DNA of 14,489 nucleotides from an uncultured Collinsella sp. GTDB taxonomy: Bacteria; Actinomycetota; Coriobacteriia; Coriobacteriales; Coriobacteriaceae. A program made the position numbers and the translations under genes. The first letter of the stretch is position 1, and every line of letters begins with the position of its first letter. The notes beneath the pieces were generated by a model. It did no database searches, was not told the origin of the DNA, and worked only from the letters and a program-made list of their open reading frames with translations. The stretch is taken from positions 1 through 14,489 of the forward strand of contig CABSNX010000026.1 of the NCBI GenBank assembly GCA_902479205.1, in the 5' to 3' direction. This document shows, piece by piece, positions 1 through 7,610 of the stretch.

Positions 1-28
1 GGCAGCGTCAGATGTGTATAAGAGACAG
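1..28 (+). other. Nextera sequencing adapter remnant (not genomic)
   Basis: These bases match, from memory, the last 28 bases of the Illumina Nextera read-1 transposase adapter, including the 19-bp mosaic end that finishes TATAAGAGACAG. Translated, the adapter gives the artefact peptides MCIRDS (frame from 12) and MYKRQ (frame from 14), both familiar as contamination markers in protein databases. The genome starts at base 29, so an ATG at 12 must not be used as a start codon. The adapter also indicates that this is a raw contig end. Confidence 0.97.
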
Positions 29-29
29 C

Positions 30-443
30 ACCGCAGCATACGCCAACCGCCCGAGCGAACAGCCTCGCGCCGGCCGCATCGAAACCGAGGATTACGGCCA
101 AACGTCGAGCAGCTATTCTCGCGACCCGTTTGCCGCCACGCCCGCCCCCGATTACAACCAAGCGAGCGTAAAGGCAGCCTCGGCATCGTCGTATACCCAC
201 GGCACCGACGATGAGCGCGCTGCCGATTACCACACCGAAGAAGAACCGCCGCGCTTTTCTGAGTTTTCGCAGGCGGCAAAGGTTGTCTTTATCGCCATCA
301 TCATCGCCCTGCTCGGCGTGATCGCGTTTGAGGGATTCCAGCTATTCCGCGCCCCCACCGCGTCCGAAACGGCAACGCAGCAAGCAGAGGATGACAACGA
401 TTACTTGGATATCAACACCCTCAAGGGCGACCCCAACAGCTAG
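30..443 (+). CDS. C-terminal fragment of a single-pass membrane protein, 5' end missing
   Basis: An open frame runs from the contig end to a TAG at 441-443, giving 137 genomic residues. The first 80 or so are low-complexity and rich in Ala, Ser, Tyr, Pro and Glu, as in a disordered cytoplasmic tail. A clear hydrophobic segment follows at about residues 84-106 (core VVFIAIIIALLGVIAF), flanked by a Lys before and an Arg after. An acidic tail of about 30 residues ends in GDPNS. I do not recognise the family. The layout resembles the disordered, single-helix anchored proteins common in Coriobacteriia and other actinobacteria. The apparent ATG at 12 is adapter sequence, so the true start lies outside the window. 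It reads away from the contig end, and the hairpin at 590-633 may end its transcript. Confidence 0.7.
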   Translation, partial: TAAYANRPSEQPRAGRIETEDYGQTSSSYSRDPFAATPAPDYNQASVKAASASSYTHGTDDERAADYHTEEEPPRFSEFSQAAKVVFIAIIIALLGVIAFEGFQLFRAPTASETATQQAEDDNDYLDINTLKGDPNS

Positions 444-480
444 GTTGGAACATAAGCTATGCCGCACCCCTGTTTACGTG

Positions 481-579
481 CAGTTTTACACTTTTCCGTA
501 ATTTGGGCGGCTCGAATTTGACACTTTTCCGTACTTTCATACGGCTGATTTCGACACTTTTCCGGATGTTTGCCGAATA
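481..579 (+). repeat. Three tandem 33-bp units with a conserved ACACTTTTCCG core
   Basis: The 11-base core ACACTTTTCCG is identical at 488-498, 521-531 and 554-564, exactly 33 bp apart. Weaker similarity surrounds it: a TTT or TTTG lead, G or T before the core, and a T-rich stretch after it. The unit boundaries 481-513, 514-546 and 547-579 are chosen for convenience. Between the cores the sequence diverges, which suggests selection on the core rather than a recent duplication. The spacing of about three helical turns would place the cores on roughly one face of DNA, as expected for a multi-site operator. On the minus strand the units would encode an 11-residue repeat containing EKC, which I regard as incidental. 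Confidence 0.85.
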
Positions 580-581
580 AT
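551..581 (+). promoter_or_regulatory. Weak candidate promoter overlapping the third 33-bp unit
   Basis: TCGACA at 551-556 matches the -35 consensus at 5 of 6 positions, and AATAAT at 576-581 matches the -10 at 5 of 6. The spacer is 19 bp, which is longer than ideal. The -35 overlaps the third ACACTTTTCCG core, so a protein bound there would affect it. It would start a transcript near 588 that reads through the hairpins toward the gene at 783. TTGACA at 518-523 is a perfect -35 but has no good -10. Confidence 0.25.
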
Positions 582-589
582 TGCCGCGT

Positions 590-633
590 AATCAAGCGCC
601 GTCTGCACATCATTTCGCAGGCGGCGCTTGATT
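590..633 (+). terminator. Long perfect hairpin, terminator-like
   Basis: Arms of 17 bases (590-606 and 617-633) pair completely, with one G-U wobble at 602/621, around a 10-base loop at 607-616. The arms begin AATCAAGCGCCG and end CGGCGCTTGATT, so the hairpin has an A-rich left foot and a T-rich right foot. The following bases are TGTGTCC, a poor U tract. It could end the upstream membrane-protein transcript or be a structured element in the leader of the gene at 783. Confidence 0.5.
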
Positions 634-653
634 TGTGTCCGCGCGCGCTGATA

Positions 654-779
654 GACTCCATCGTGCCCGCAAGGAGCGGGCGCGTTTTATCCAGAGTCGG
701 GGTAGAGAGTTGGCTCCACGATCCCGACGCCAACCGGCCAAGAGGCACGGTGGCCCTGCCAACATCGATGAAAGGAGTC
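654..779 (+). promoter_or_regulatory. Candidate structured 5' leader RNA that could mask the ribosome binding site
   Basis: Several helices can form together. GACTCC (654-659) pairs with GGAGTC (774-779), which includes the Shine-Dalgarno of the next gene. A hairpin lies at 662-684. GTCGGGG (696-702) pairs with TCCCGAC (722-728) through one wobble. GGCCA (736-740) pairs with TGGCC (751-755). The loop of the third helix holds GTTGGC (709-714), which can pair with GCCAAC at 758-763 as a pseudoknot, or alternatively with GCCAAC at 729-734. This arrangement resembles a riboswitch or autoregulatory leader. Each helix is short and could be chance in GC-rich DNA, and I recognise no known class. Confidence 0.3.
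662..688 (+). terminator. GC-rich hairpin followed by TTTT
   Basis: Nine-base arms (662-670 and 676-684, one U-G wobble) enclose the five-base loop AAGGA and are followed by TTTT at 685-688. This has the form of an intrinsic terminator. It is the second hairpin after the membrane-protein gene and lies about 95 bp before the next start codon, so it could be that gene's terminator, an attenuator, or part of the leader structure. Confidence 0.45.
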
Positions 780-782
780 CGT

Positions 783-1205
783 ATGAACAATTTCTCCGTG
801 CGCAGTGAGCGCAATTTCCACAACCTGACAGCCAAGCCAAAACGAATGCATCTTCTGGACAAGCCGAACGGCTATGCCTCGGCCATGGTCAAGAGCAGTC
901 TCTCCCACCAGATGCGCTTTACCGTGCAGATGCTTGAGAAAGAGCTCTGCGCCGCCGGTAACCCGCACGTACTGCAGATCAAGCTGCTCGGAGACGATTC
1001 GCGCGAGCCGTCCAGCTGGAAGCTCTTCGCCGACGGCGCGTGCGTTGCGGACGGATCCAGCGTCTTTGCCCGCGAGTGCTTCTGCGAGGGCGCCAAGGTG
1101 TTTCTGGACCTGTGCCGCGACGCCGTACGCGCGGCTGAGCTGCGCCAGTGGAGCCAGAGGGAGTACGAGCTGTTGAGTGTGGCGCGTGGGGTTGCAGGGG
1201 TGTAG
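783..1205 (+). CDS. Small hypothetical protein, 140 residues
   Basis: The ATG at 783 is preceded by AAAGGAG at 771-777 with a 5-base gap, a strong ribosome binding site. This decides the start over an in-frame ATG at 570 that has no such site and lies in the hairpin region. The protein has a basic N-terminus (about residues 1-25, containing RSERNF and AKPKRMHLL), a central helical segment, then a compact region with several cysteines and the WKLFADG and VADGSS segments, ending in a helix rich in Arg and Ala. No signal peptide, membrane helix or catalytic motif is visible and I do not recognise the family. It converges on the defence operon, with the hairpin at 1347-1381 between them, and is probably chromosomal backbone rather than part of the system. 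Confidence 0.75.
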   Translation: MNNFSVRSERNFHNLTAKPKRMHLLDKPNGYASAMVKSSLSHQMRFTVQMLEKELCAAGNPHVLQIKLLGDDSREPSSWKLFADGACVADGSSVFARECFCEGAKVFLDLCRDAVRAAELRQWSQREYELLSVARGVAGV

Positions 1206-1346
1206 GCAGACTCAGGCGGTGCTATGGTGACGTGCGGCCGTTGCGCGCCACCACTTAAGCCCCGTGATATCAAATGTCAGTTAAGTTCATTTGCGCGGCA
1301 GAGCACTTTATTTAGCGCCCGTTGAATAGCCAGCCATGCCACATCC

Positions 1347-1381
1347 TGCCCCATCATTTCGAGTAGCGGAATGATGGGGCA
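1347..1381. terminator. Hairpin between convergent genes, possible bidirectional terminator
   Basis: Arms of 14 bases (1347-1360 and 1368-1381) pair fully apart from one G-U wobble around the 7-base loop GAGTAGC. The outer 12 bases (TGCCCCATCATT) are perfectly complementary. It sits 23 bp after the ATPase stop codon and about 140 bp after the plus-strand gene. There is no long T run on either side, with GTCTTATTC on the plus side the nearest, so termination efficiency is uncertain. Position between two converging genes is the main support. Confidence 0.55.
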
Positions 1382-1403
1382 GTCTTATTCTCTGCCAGCG
1401 CTC

Positions 1404-4400
1404 TTACTCCCCAAACCTATAGTCGTTGATGTCCAATGTGGAGCAGTTCTCGCTTATTGCTCGGACTGTTTGCACGGGAATTCCGTCTTCGACATGAGCG
1501 GAGACGCTAAACGAAAGCTGTACGTCGGCACCGCCCAACATGTTTAGCTGACTCACCACTTCGTCCATGATGGTCTGGATGTTGCGATTGACACGAGTGT
1601 TGTCGAGCTTTGCCGTCATATGGAAGGATGTCTTTTGCCTCGCGGGCTGCACCACCACTGGCGTCGTGTCGACAACCGTGGTCCTGCCAGTTCCGTCCGT
1701 CACTGTCTCGCTCGTCGTAGGACCAAACGCAATTCCATGCCCGCCGCCATCGGAGCTCTGCGCAGCCTCCGCTGCCGCGGCACGAGCAGCGGCCTCTTCC
1801 TCTTCAATCTGCCTTGTTGCTACGGCCGGTTTTACCAGCAGGTCGCTCTCGTTGATAAATGTCTTCTGCTCACCAAGCGTCAGCTCCATATAGCGATCGT
1901 CCGAGAAGCCTGCAGCAAGGCCAAAGTATTCCTTTGAGCCCAGGCCCCTTTGAATCGCGTCCTCGAGTACGCCATAGCACGACAGCCTGGGAAGATAGCA
2001 ATAAGAGCACAGGAACTCCCACAGACGCTTAATCTGGATGTGGTCCGCGTCCTTCCAGAGCACTCGATCGAGCTCCATCTTAAGCAGGGCGGGTGCCCAG
2101 GTCTTGATGGCCGCCTCATCGGAAACAAGCTTGCGCGCCATCTTGGCAACGATATTTTCGCCGCCGCCCTCAACGTGTTCTGCTTCCCAAACGATATCCA
2201 TCGAGTCGCTGAAAAGGTCAACACGCGGATAAATAAGCCAGCTATAGGCCTCCTGGATCTTTATCTCGAGCGATTCATCGGCACGTCTCACGCTCTGGTC
2301 AGTCTCGCGCGTCTGTGCCACGTCAAGGTTCAGCGACTCGCGATCTTTCTTGATGGAATCCCAAGCAAGGTATTGTTTCGCCTCACTTAGGAGTTGTGCA
2401 TAGTAAGATGCGTCCGCAGCGGCGAACACAATCATATTCTTGTACGTACGCGGAGACGTACCGCGATTTGAGAGTATCTCCGATGCCAAGGTGAGTGCCG
2501 CGGAATCGGCCGTTTTTCCACGGTGATTGGCAGACGGCGTCAGCACCACCAGGCGCAGCGTCTGGTCATCCGGAACGTCAAGCGAGCTTGCAGGGCAAAC
2601 ATGAATGCCCGAGAAGGGATCAACCTTGCGCAGCCTCTTTAGGCGACTCTCAACTTCATAGAGCGCCTCAGAGTCCTTGACCTGCTGGGCGCGGTCATCG
2701 GCAACTTTGCGCAACGTGGGGCGCGTATCGTACCAAAAACGGTTTCCGTTGACGTCGCTATACAGGAAAGACGAAGATGTCTGCAGCGTGCCCAGGGCAT
2801 CGTTGAATACAGAGATGTTCTCGCCAGGCTGCACCGTGCCCAAGCGAATATGCGCGCGCTCAATACCGCGGACGGATTGACCGCCCACGTCGGGAGCACT
2901 GCCGAGCATGATGGTACGTGCGACGCGACGCGAAGCCAAAAGATTGCCGTAACGAGTGTTGTTGCCGTCATTGCGATACGGAACGGACTGCTTGCCGTCG
3001 ATCTCGGAATCAACAACTGCATTCCAGTTGTCATCAAGATAGCGCGTGAGCTCATCGCGCACGCCAGGCACATCGAGGGGGAACGACCCCGGCATAATCA
3101 TGGGCGAAGGATCCTGGTTCATCCACAGCTCGTGGATAACCGACGCCATTAAGCGCAACACGCCACGGGTACGTTGAAACTTTTCGAGCGTTGCCCAGTC
3201 CTCGTAGAGACGGTCGAACACTTCAGGGTGAATCGGATAGCAAGAAACCATGCGGTCGCGGTATTCAAGCTCGCGTGACTCCACCGGGAAATCCGCAGTA
3301 TTTTCGTTGTACATCTTGCTAAATGTCGCGCACACTTCATCGCGAGCGGCATCATCCTTGCAATCAAGGAAAAGCCTGCGGCGCACAACCTCGAACCCTT
3401 CGTTTGCCGCCACGGGCTTCCAGATGGCTTCCATGCGCCCAAAAGTATGCTCAATCTGCTCCAGAGCTCGCTGGCCCGCCTCGCCACCGATCTCGTTGTC
3501 AGATTCGGGAATAGAGGCTACGACCAGGCTGCGCTTCGAAGCGCGTGCCGCTTCAGTGAGCTCCTGAATAAAGGTGATGAAGTTGTCGAAGCTGCCGGCG
3601 TTAAGTCCATCGACGCCATAAATCTTCTTGGCATAGGCAACGAGCTCGTCCATAAGGACAAGGCAGCAGCCGCAATCGTCGAATAATTCAGTCAGAGCAG
3701 CGGATCCCGGCGAGACGCCCTTCTTATCAGCATCTTTCACATAGTCATAGAGCTCGGGCCTGCCAGCGGATTCTGCAAGCTGGTATGCCATATGACCCCA
3801 AAGCGTGTTGACCATGATGCCAGGCATAGTAGCCGGGCGCATGGCTTTTGCCGGATTGATAGAGGTGCCCACGAGCACAGCAACATGCACCTCAGGGACT
3901 TCGGCAACGCCCGCCTCCTCGAGCACGGAAGCGATATTAGCGATTTGCCCCAAACGCGAACGGCTACGCATCATATGGTAAAGCGCGAGCATGCTGTGCG
4001 TTTTGCCGCCACCAAACGCGGTCTTGAGCTGGATGACGGGCTCGCCGTCGAGACCAGCCACGCGGCGCAGCGACTGCACGAGCAGCCCCTTCATGCCCTC
4101 GGTCACATACGTTCGATTGAAAAATTCGACCGGGTCGCGGTACTCCAACTCGCCCTTGCCGCGCGCCACCTGGGCAAGGTCGGCAGCAAACTCGGCATTC
4201 CTATAGCGCCCCTCAGCAACATCCATATGGGGTTCCATGACATCGCGCCAACTAGGCAGGCCACGAACGGCCTTGGTTTGCTCGAGTGATTTCCTGCGAG
4301 GTGCTGGGGCGTCCACGCCAGCATCAACATTTGTTGTCACTGCCGTCGAGCCGTCGGCGCTGCCATAGCGAACCTCGCGAAGCATTGCGTTGAGTTGCGC

Positions 4401-4817
4401 CGTGGTATCCTGATCAATCTGCTCAGCCAAACGACTCATGGTATCGAGCGCACGCCATGCGTCGCTGTCCGAGATGCCTCCCATACCGCGATGCGCAACC
4501 TTGTTGCGAACGCCCTTGAGCTCCATGACGTAGTTCTTGCAATCCTGAGGCAACCTAAGGCGAAACACATCGCGCCAGTTGATGTCAATGAGCAGCAAGC
4601 ACAGGGCAATATCGAGCGAGTCGGCAAGAGTGGCATAGTCACCCGATGCTGGCAGGTTGCGCTTTTGGTCGTCGTAGAGCTTGTTGAGCACACCGACCTG
4701 CCAAAAATCATTGCCGTATGCCTGGGTAAGCTCGCGCATCACATAAGGATCAAGGGCCTCGAGCAAAAGGTCAAAGCCCTTATTGAGAAGATCGCAGTTA
4801 TTAGCATTGTTCTCCAT
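1404..4817 (-). CDS. DUF499 P-loop ATPase with N-terminal Swt1-type HEPN domain (ATPase of a helicase-methylase-ATPase defence operon)
   Basis: The protein has 1137 residues. Residues about 1-140 form a helical domain with R104-N105-KVA-H109, the R-N-x3-H signature of HEPN ribonucleases, in the context typical of Swt1-family HEPN domains. Residues about 165-620 are the DUF499 ATPase core, with Walker A AFGGGKTH (K272, T273) and Walker B CLVLMDE (D390, E391). A linker rich in Glu, Ala, Gly and Thr (about 1004-1062) leads to the conserved terminal domain (1064-1137, with LDNTRVNRNI and ENCSTLDINDYRFGE), so the gene appears full length. The ATG at 4817 follows AAGGAG by 7 bases and lies 18 bp after the methylase stop codon. 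DUF499 proteins accompany DUF1156 methylases in anti-phage loci. A role as an energy-dependent sensor with RNA-cleaving output is inference. Confidence 0.93.
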   Translation of the reverse strand: MENNANNCDLLNKGFDLLLEALDPYVMRELTQAYGNDFWQVGVLNKLYDDQKRNLPASGDYATLADSLDIALCLLLIDINWRDVFRLRLPQDCKNYVMELKGVRNKVAHRGMGGISDSDAWRALDTMSRLAEQIDQDTTAQLNAMLREVRYGSADGSTAVTTNVDAGVDAPAPRRKSLEQTKAVRGLPSWRDVMEPHMDVAEGRYRNAEFAADLAQVARGKGELEYRDPVEFFNRTYVTEGMKGLLVQSLRRVAGLDGEPVIQLKTAFGGGKTHSMLALYHMMRSRSRLGQIANIASVLEEAGVAEVPEVHVAVLVGTSINPAKAMRPATMPGIMVNTLWGHMAYQLAESAGRPELYDYVKDADKKGVSPGSAALTELFDDCGCCLVLMDELVAYAKKIYGVDGLNAGSFDNFITFIQELTEAARASKRSLVVASIPESDNEIGGEAGQRALEQIEHTFGRMEAIWKPVAANEGFEVVRRRLFLDCKDDAARDEVCATFSKMYNENTADFPVESRELEYRDRMVSCYPIHPEVFDRLYEDWATLEKFQRTRGVLRLMASVIHELWMNQDPSPMIMPGSFPLDVPGVRDELTRYLDDNWNAVVDSEIDGKQSVPYRNDGNNTRYGNLLASRRVARTIMLGSAPDVGGQSVRGIERAHIRLGTVQPGENISVFNDALGTLQTSSSFLYSDVNGNRFWYDTRPTLRKVADDRAQQVKDSEALYEVESRLKRLRKVDPFSGIHVCPASSLDVPDDQTLRLVVLTPSANHRGKTADSAALTLASEILSNRGTSPRTYKNMIVFAAADASYYAQLLSEAKQYLAWDSIKKDRESLNLDVAQTRETDQSVRRADESLEIKIQEAYSWLIYPRVDLFSDSMDIVWEAEHVEGGGENIVAKMARKLVSDEAAIKTWAPALLKMELDRVLWKDADHIQIKRLWEFLCSYCYLPRLSCYGVLEDAIQRGLGSKEYFGLAAGFSDDRYMELTLGEQKTFINESDLLVKPAVATRQIEEEEAAARAAAAEAAQSSDGGGHGIAFGPTTSETVTDGTGRTTVVDTTPVVVQPARQKTSFHMTAKLDNTRVNRNIQTIMDEVVSQLNMLGGADVQLSFSVSAHVEDGIPVQTVRAISENCSTLDINDYRFGE

Positions 4818-4835
4818 GGTTTATCTCCTTAGGGC

Positions 4836-7610
4836 CTAATCGAATAGTGAGTCTTGCATAGGTCGCTCAACAGCAAGCTGCGCAGCCTTTGACTGAATCT
4901 CGGGCCATGCCGTAACAAGCGAGTTATAGGCGAAGGCCTCCTGCTGCCAGTTGCGCTTGTCCGCAATGGTAAAGAGGCGATACGCAAGCGCCTTGGCACC
5001 ATCCGCACGGCCACCAAGTGTCTGGCTAACGATCTTGGCGCAAGCCGTAACACCGCCCTCCTCGAGCGCATGCGTAAGCTGCTGGGTCGTAAGCCAAGTA
5101 GGCGCTTTAAAGTCAACGCGCTCCGACACCTCGCTGCGATCGAGCAAGTGCACATTGCCCTTAACGGAAGCAAGAAGCCCCTGTGCCGCCAGCCCTTCGA
5201 TGGAAACGTTCTTAGCGCGAGCAAGCACGTCGGCTTCTCCAAACTTAATGGTGTCAAAGGCTTTCTGCGTGTAGAGATCGACGCAGAAGCGGCTCTCGCG
5301 ATCGAGCTCGCCATCCTGGTCGCTGAAGTACGCATCGACCTCTTGGTTGATAAGCTGCAGCGCTGCACGCACCGTCATGGGGCTACCGTCGGCCTCGAGC
5401 ACCTGGCTGTAGCGCGAATACACGCCGATACCAGGTCCGATAGCCGATTGTGCAAGGTCAACAGGTGCGATATTCGAAGAACGAAGTTTATCGAGCGCAG
5501 GACCCAGCTCACGCTTGAGCGCCATCACGAAGTCGCGACGAGTGCCCATAGGAGCATCCTCAGGGCGTTTGCGACAGACGAGGACGATGGAAGACGCAAG
5601 AGCGTTCATTGATGCTTTCAGGGCGGTCGTTAGCTCAGTTCTTATTGGCCAAGTTCCCGTAATCGAAAATCCGGCCTTTATAATCGACTGCAGCATGGTC
5701 TCCCAACCAGTAGAGGAAACTGCAAAGCCTTCTTCAGTTTTTATCGCCTCGGACTGCTTGTAGCCATAATAAATCGTTACAGGAACATCATCTGTTGCTT
5801 CGTGATACATCGATTTAAGGGCTTGGCCCATCCCACTCTCAAAGTGCAACATGGCTTCTTTTTTGGAACCAAACCGATAAGGAGTTGCGACGAGCTCTTC
5901 CGTTTTTGGCGTCTGGATCGTGCTGTACATCTGGGGAAATACAGATTTCAAAGATTGCCGTAACCACACATAGAAGAAATCAGACAAATCCGCGTAGTCA
6001 ATATTGTCGTAGTACGGAGGATCAGTTGAGATAACCAATCCCCTTTTCCCGTTATCGCTTTGTGCGTCAAATTGAACAGCCTCTCCAGAGTGCTCAAACC
6101 TAGGCAATGCTTTGATAGCTTCTGAGACCCATTTAATCGCCCCGGACAGCGCTCCAGTAGAATCACCAATTGGGTTGCTTTCTGCAAATGTCCATCGCAT
6201 AGGAATTGCCTGCCTGCCAAAAGTATTGCCAATCTTTTGATAGCCAGAATCCCAGCAGCAAACCGTTGTCCCTCTATCGATGCACTTATCAATTGCGAAC
6301 GATAAATACAAAGCGACGGCATCGGCATAAGCACCAGCCCCAGCCCCAGCCCCATTTCTGCCGCTTTCCTCTAGAAGTTCATCGGACGAAAACGCGCATG
6401 CAGCGGCGCAGTCGCGAGCAACAGCTTCTCGAACCTCATCAATCAAAGAATATAGCGTTGTTGTCATCAGCAACTGTCGGTTGCTGAACAAATCTGAAAC
6501 ATTGTTCATTCCATAAAGGCCGACATTAACCTTTGCTTTTCCCAAAAGTGCCCCACTTGGAGCATTATCGGTCTTTCCAACTATTGCAGCATTCACCTGT
6601 GAGTCATCAGGAGGCAAATAGACCCGCGTTGACTTGCCTTCGGCCACAACCGACATAAGCCTAGTCCCCATGCGACCTTCGCGCGATTCTCTGCGTATAT
6701 ATTCGAAGCCAATAGGAGCACCACAATGCACGCATGTCGCACCGCGGCGATTAACCGTACCTTCACGCATTGCTTTTCCAGGCTTGACAGCAAAACGCAC
6801 TTCACCATCTACGCAACATGGCTCAACATGCCATTCGTTACCCCTCTTCTTCGAAAGGTCGAATGAGCGCACAAGTATTGCCTCGTGCTTGCAAGCGGGA
6901 TTGGGGCATCTGACTGTACGCGTCCAGAGCCACGCGATGACAGCCGCTTCTCCGCCACCTTGGTCGGCAGGCAGCTGCGCCTTGGGATACAAGTCGCCGA
7001 TACGACGCCGCGCTTCTTCCTTCATCCAGGCGCCATAGTACTCAACATCGGCAGCTAGACCGGCATTGCCACTCCAGCCTCCATTGATCAGCTTGTCACG
7101 AGCCCCGGGGTTAACGGCGGGCTTGTCCGCAAACAGCGGCGGAATCTCAATCATTGCTTTATTGATGGTAACGGCCACCGGGTTGAGGTCCTGCGCATAG
7201 GCCTTAAGACCCAGACGCTGGGCTTCCAGCGGAATGGCGCCTCCGCCTGCAAAAGGATCCAACAGGGGCGGCAAGTCGTCGCCCATCGACTTTTTAATCT
7301 CAGCCTTGGCGGCATTAAGTACACGATCGTTATTGGAGTTTTCCCACACCACAAGCTCGCGTAGGATGCCGAACAGGCGCTCGCGCTCGACAGCCTGTTC
7401 CTCCACGGTGGGGAACTCCTCGGGATGCGCCGACGGGTCGTCCACCAGCGACGACCAGATAACTGCGCGCGCCGCGGCCAGCGGGCGGCGGGCCCACCAG
7501 AGATGCAACGTCGAGGGATGCCCATGGCGGATGGACTTCTCACGTGCAGACGCCGCGTTGATGTCGTCGAGCGGCAGGGCCACCTCGATGAGCTTCTTCT
7601 TTACTGCCAT
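4836..7610 (-). CDS. DUF1156 DNA adenine-type methyltransferase (methylase of the defence operon)
   Basis: The protein has 924 residues. The N-terminus is the DUF1156 signature (KKLIEVALPLDDIN, then SIRHGHPSTLHLWWARRPL, residues 5-44). The S-adenosylmethionine-binding motif is LLDPFAGGG (116-124), and the catalytic motif IV is DPPYYDN (530-536), of the type used for exocyclic amino methylation of adenine or N4-cytosine. Between them is a zinc-ribbon-like insertion (C235, C240, C293, C296). The ATG at 7610 is chosen because GAGGGAG lies 5 bases upstream and the family signature starts there. A 61-residue upstream extension lies inside the helicase gene. The start overlaps the helicase stop by 10 bp, suggesting translational coupling. 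The middle of the gene has much lower GC than its ends. Its likely job is marking host DNA. The target site cannot be read from sequence. Confidence 0.94.
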   Translation of the reverse strand: MAVKKKLIEVALPLDDINAASAREKSIRHGHPSTLHLWWARRPLAAARAVIWSSLVDDPSAHPEEFPTVEEQAVERERLFGILRELVVWENSNNDRVLNAAKAEIKKSMGDDLPPLLDPFAGGGAIPLEAQRLGLKAYAQDLNPVAVTINKAMIEIPPLFADKPAVNPGARDKLINGGWSGNAGLAADVEYYGAWMKEEARRRIGDLYPKAQLPADQGGGEAAVIAWLWTRTVRCPNPACKHEAILVRSFDLSKKRGNEWHVEPCCVDGEVRFAVKPGKAMREGTVNRRGATCVHCGAPIGFEYIRRESREGRMGTRLMSVVAEGKSTRVYLPPDDSQVNAAIVGKTDNAPSGALLGKAKVNVGLYGMNNVSDLFSNRQLLMTTTLYSLIDEVREAVARDCAAACAFSSDELLEESGRNGAGAGAGAYADAVALYLSFAIDKCIDRGTTVCCWDSGYQKIGNTFGRQAIPMRWTFAESNPIGDSTGALSGAIKWVSEAIKALPRFEHSGEAVQFDAQSDNGKRGLVISTDPPYYDNIDYADLSDFFYVWLRQSLKSVFPQMYSTIQTPKTEELVATPYRFGSKKEAMLHFESGMGQALKSMYHEATDDVPVTIYYGYKQSEAIKTEEGFAVSSTGWETMLQSIIKAGFSITGTWPIRTELTTALKASMNALASSIVLVCRKRPEDAPMGTRRDFVMALKRELGPALDKLRSSNIAPVDLAQSAIGPGIGVYSRYSQVLEADGSPMTVRAALQLINQEVDAYFSDQDGELDRESRFCVDLYTQKAFDTIKFGEADVLARAKNVSIEGLAAQGLLASVKGNVHLLDRSEVSERVDFKAPTWLTTQQLTHALEEGGVTACAKIVSQTLGGRADGAKALAYRLFTIADKRNWQQEAFAYNSLVTAWPEIQSKAAQLAVERPMQDSLFD
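5640..6840. other. Low-GC block inside the methyltransferase gene
   Basis: Hand counts of 60-base rows give about 48% GC at 5701, 37% at 5761, 43% at 6181, 35% at 6481 and 48% at 6781. Outside the block they give 62% at 5521 and 63% at 6901, with visibly higher values at 7381-7500. The block covers roughly residues 257-657, between the S-adenosylmethionine site and the end of the catalytic region, where target recognition is expected to lie. Confidence 0.75.
6335..6352. repeat. Three tandem CAGCCC hexamers inside the methyltransferase
   Basis: Three perfect CAGCCC copies, plus part of a fourth, encode an alternating Gly-Ala stretch at residues about 420-427 of the methyltransferase. Slippage would add or remove two residues without changing frame. 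It probably marks a flexible linker. Confidence 0.8.

Noticed and set aside
481..579. CRISPR array
   Set aside because: Only an 11-base core is conserved, there are three units, and no cas genes are present.
570..782. N-terminal extension of the small gene at 783
   Set aside because: It would run through two strong hairpins and has no ribosome site, while AAAGGAG sits just before 783.
440..862. Minus-strand frame with an 11-residue EKC repeat
   Set aside because: The repeat is a by-product of the 33-bp DNA units. The frame lacks a ribosome site and overlaps the start of the real plus-strand gene.
1277..1384. 35-residue minus-strand frame downstream of the ATPase ending RALNKVLCRANELN
   Set aside because: It looks like a protein tail but has a stop immediately before it, is out of frame with the ATPase, and spans the terminator-like hairpin. 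The ATPase already has its normal family ending.
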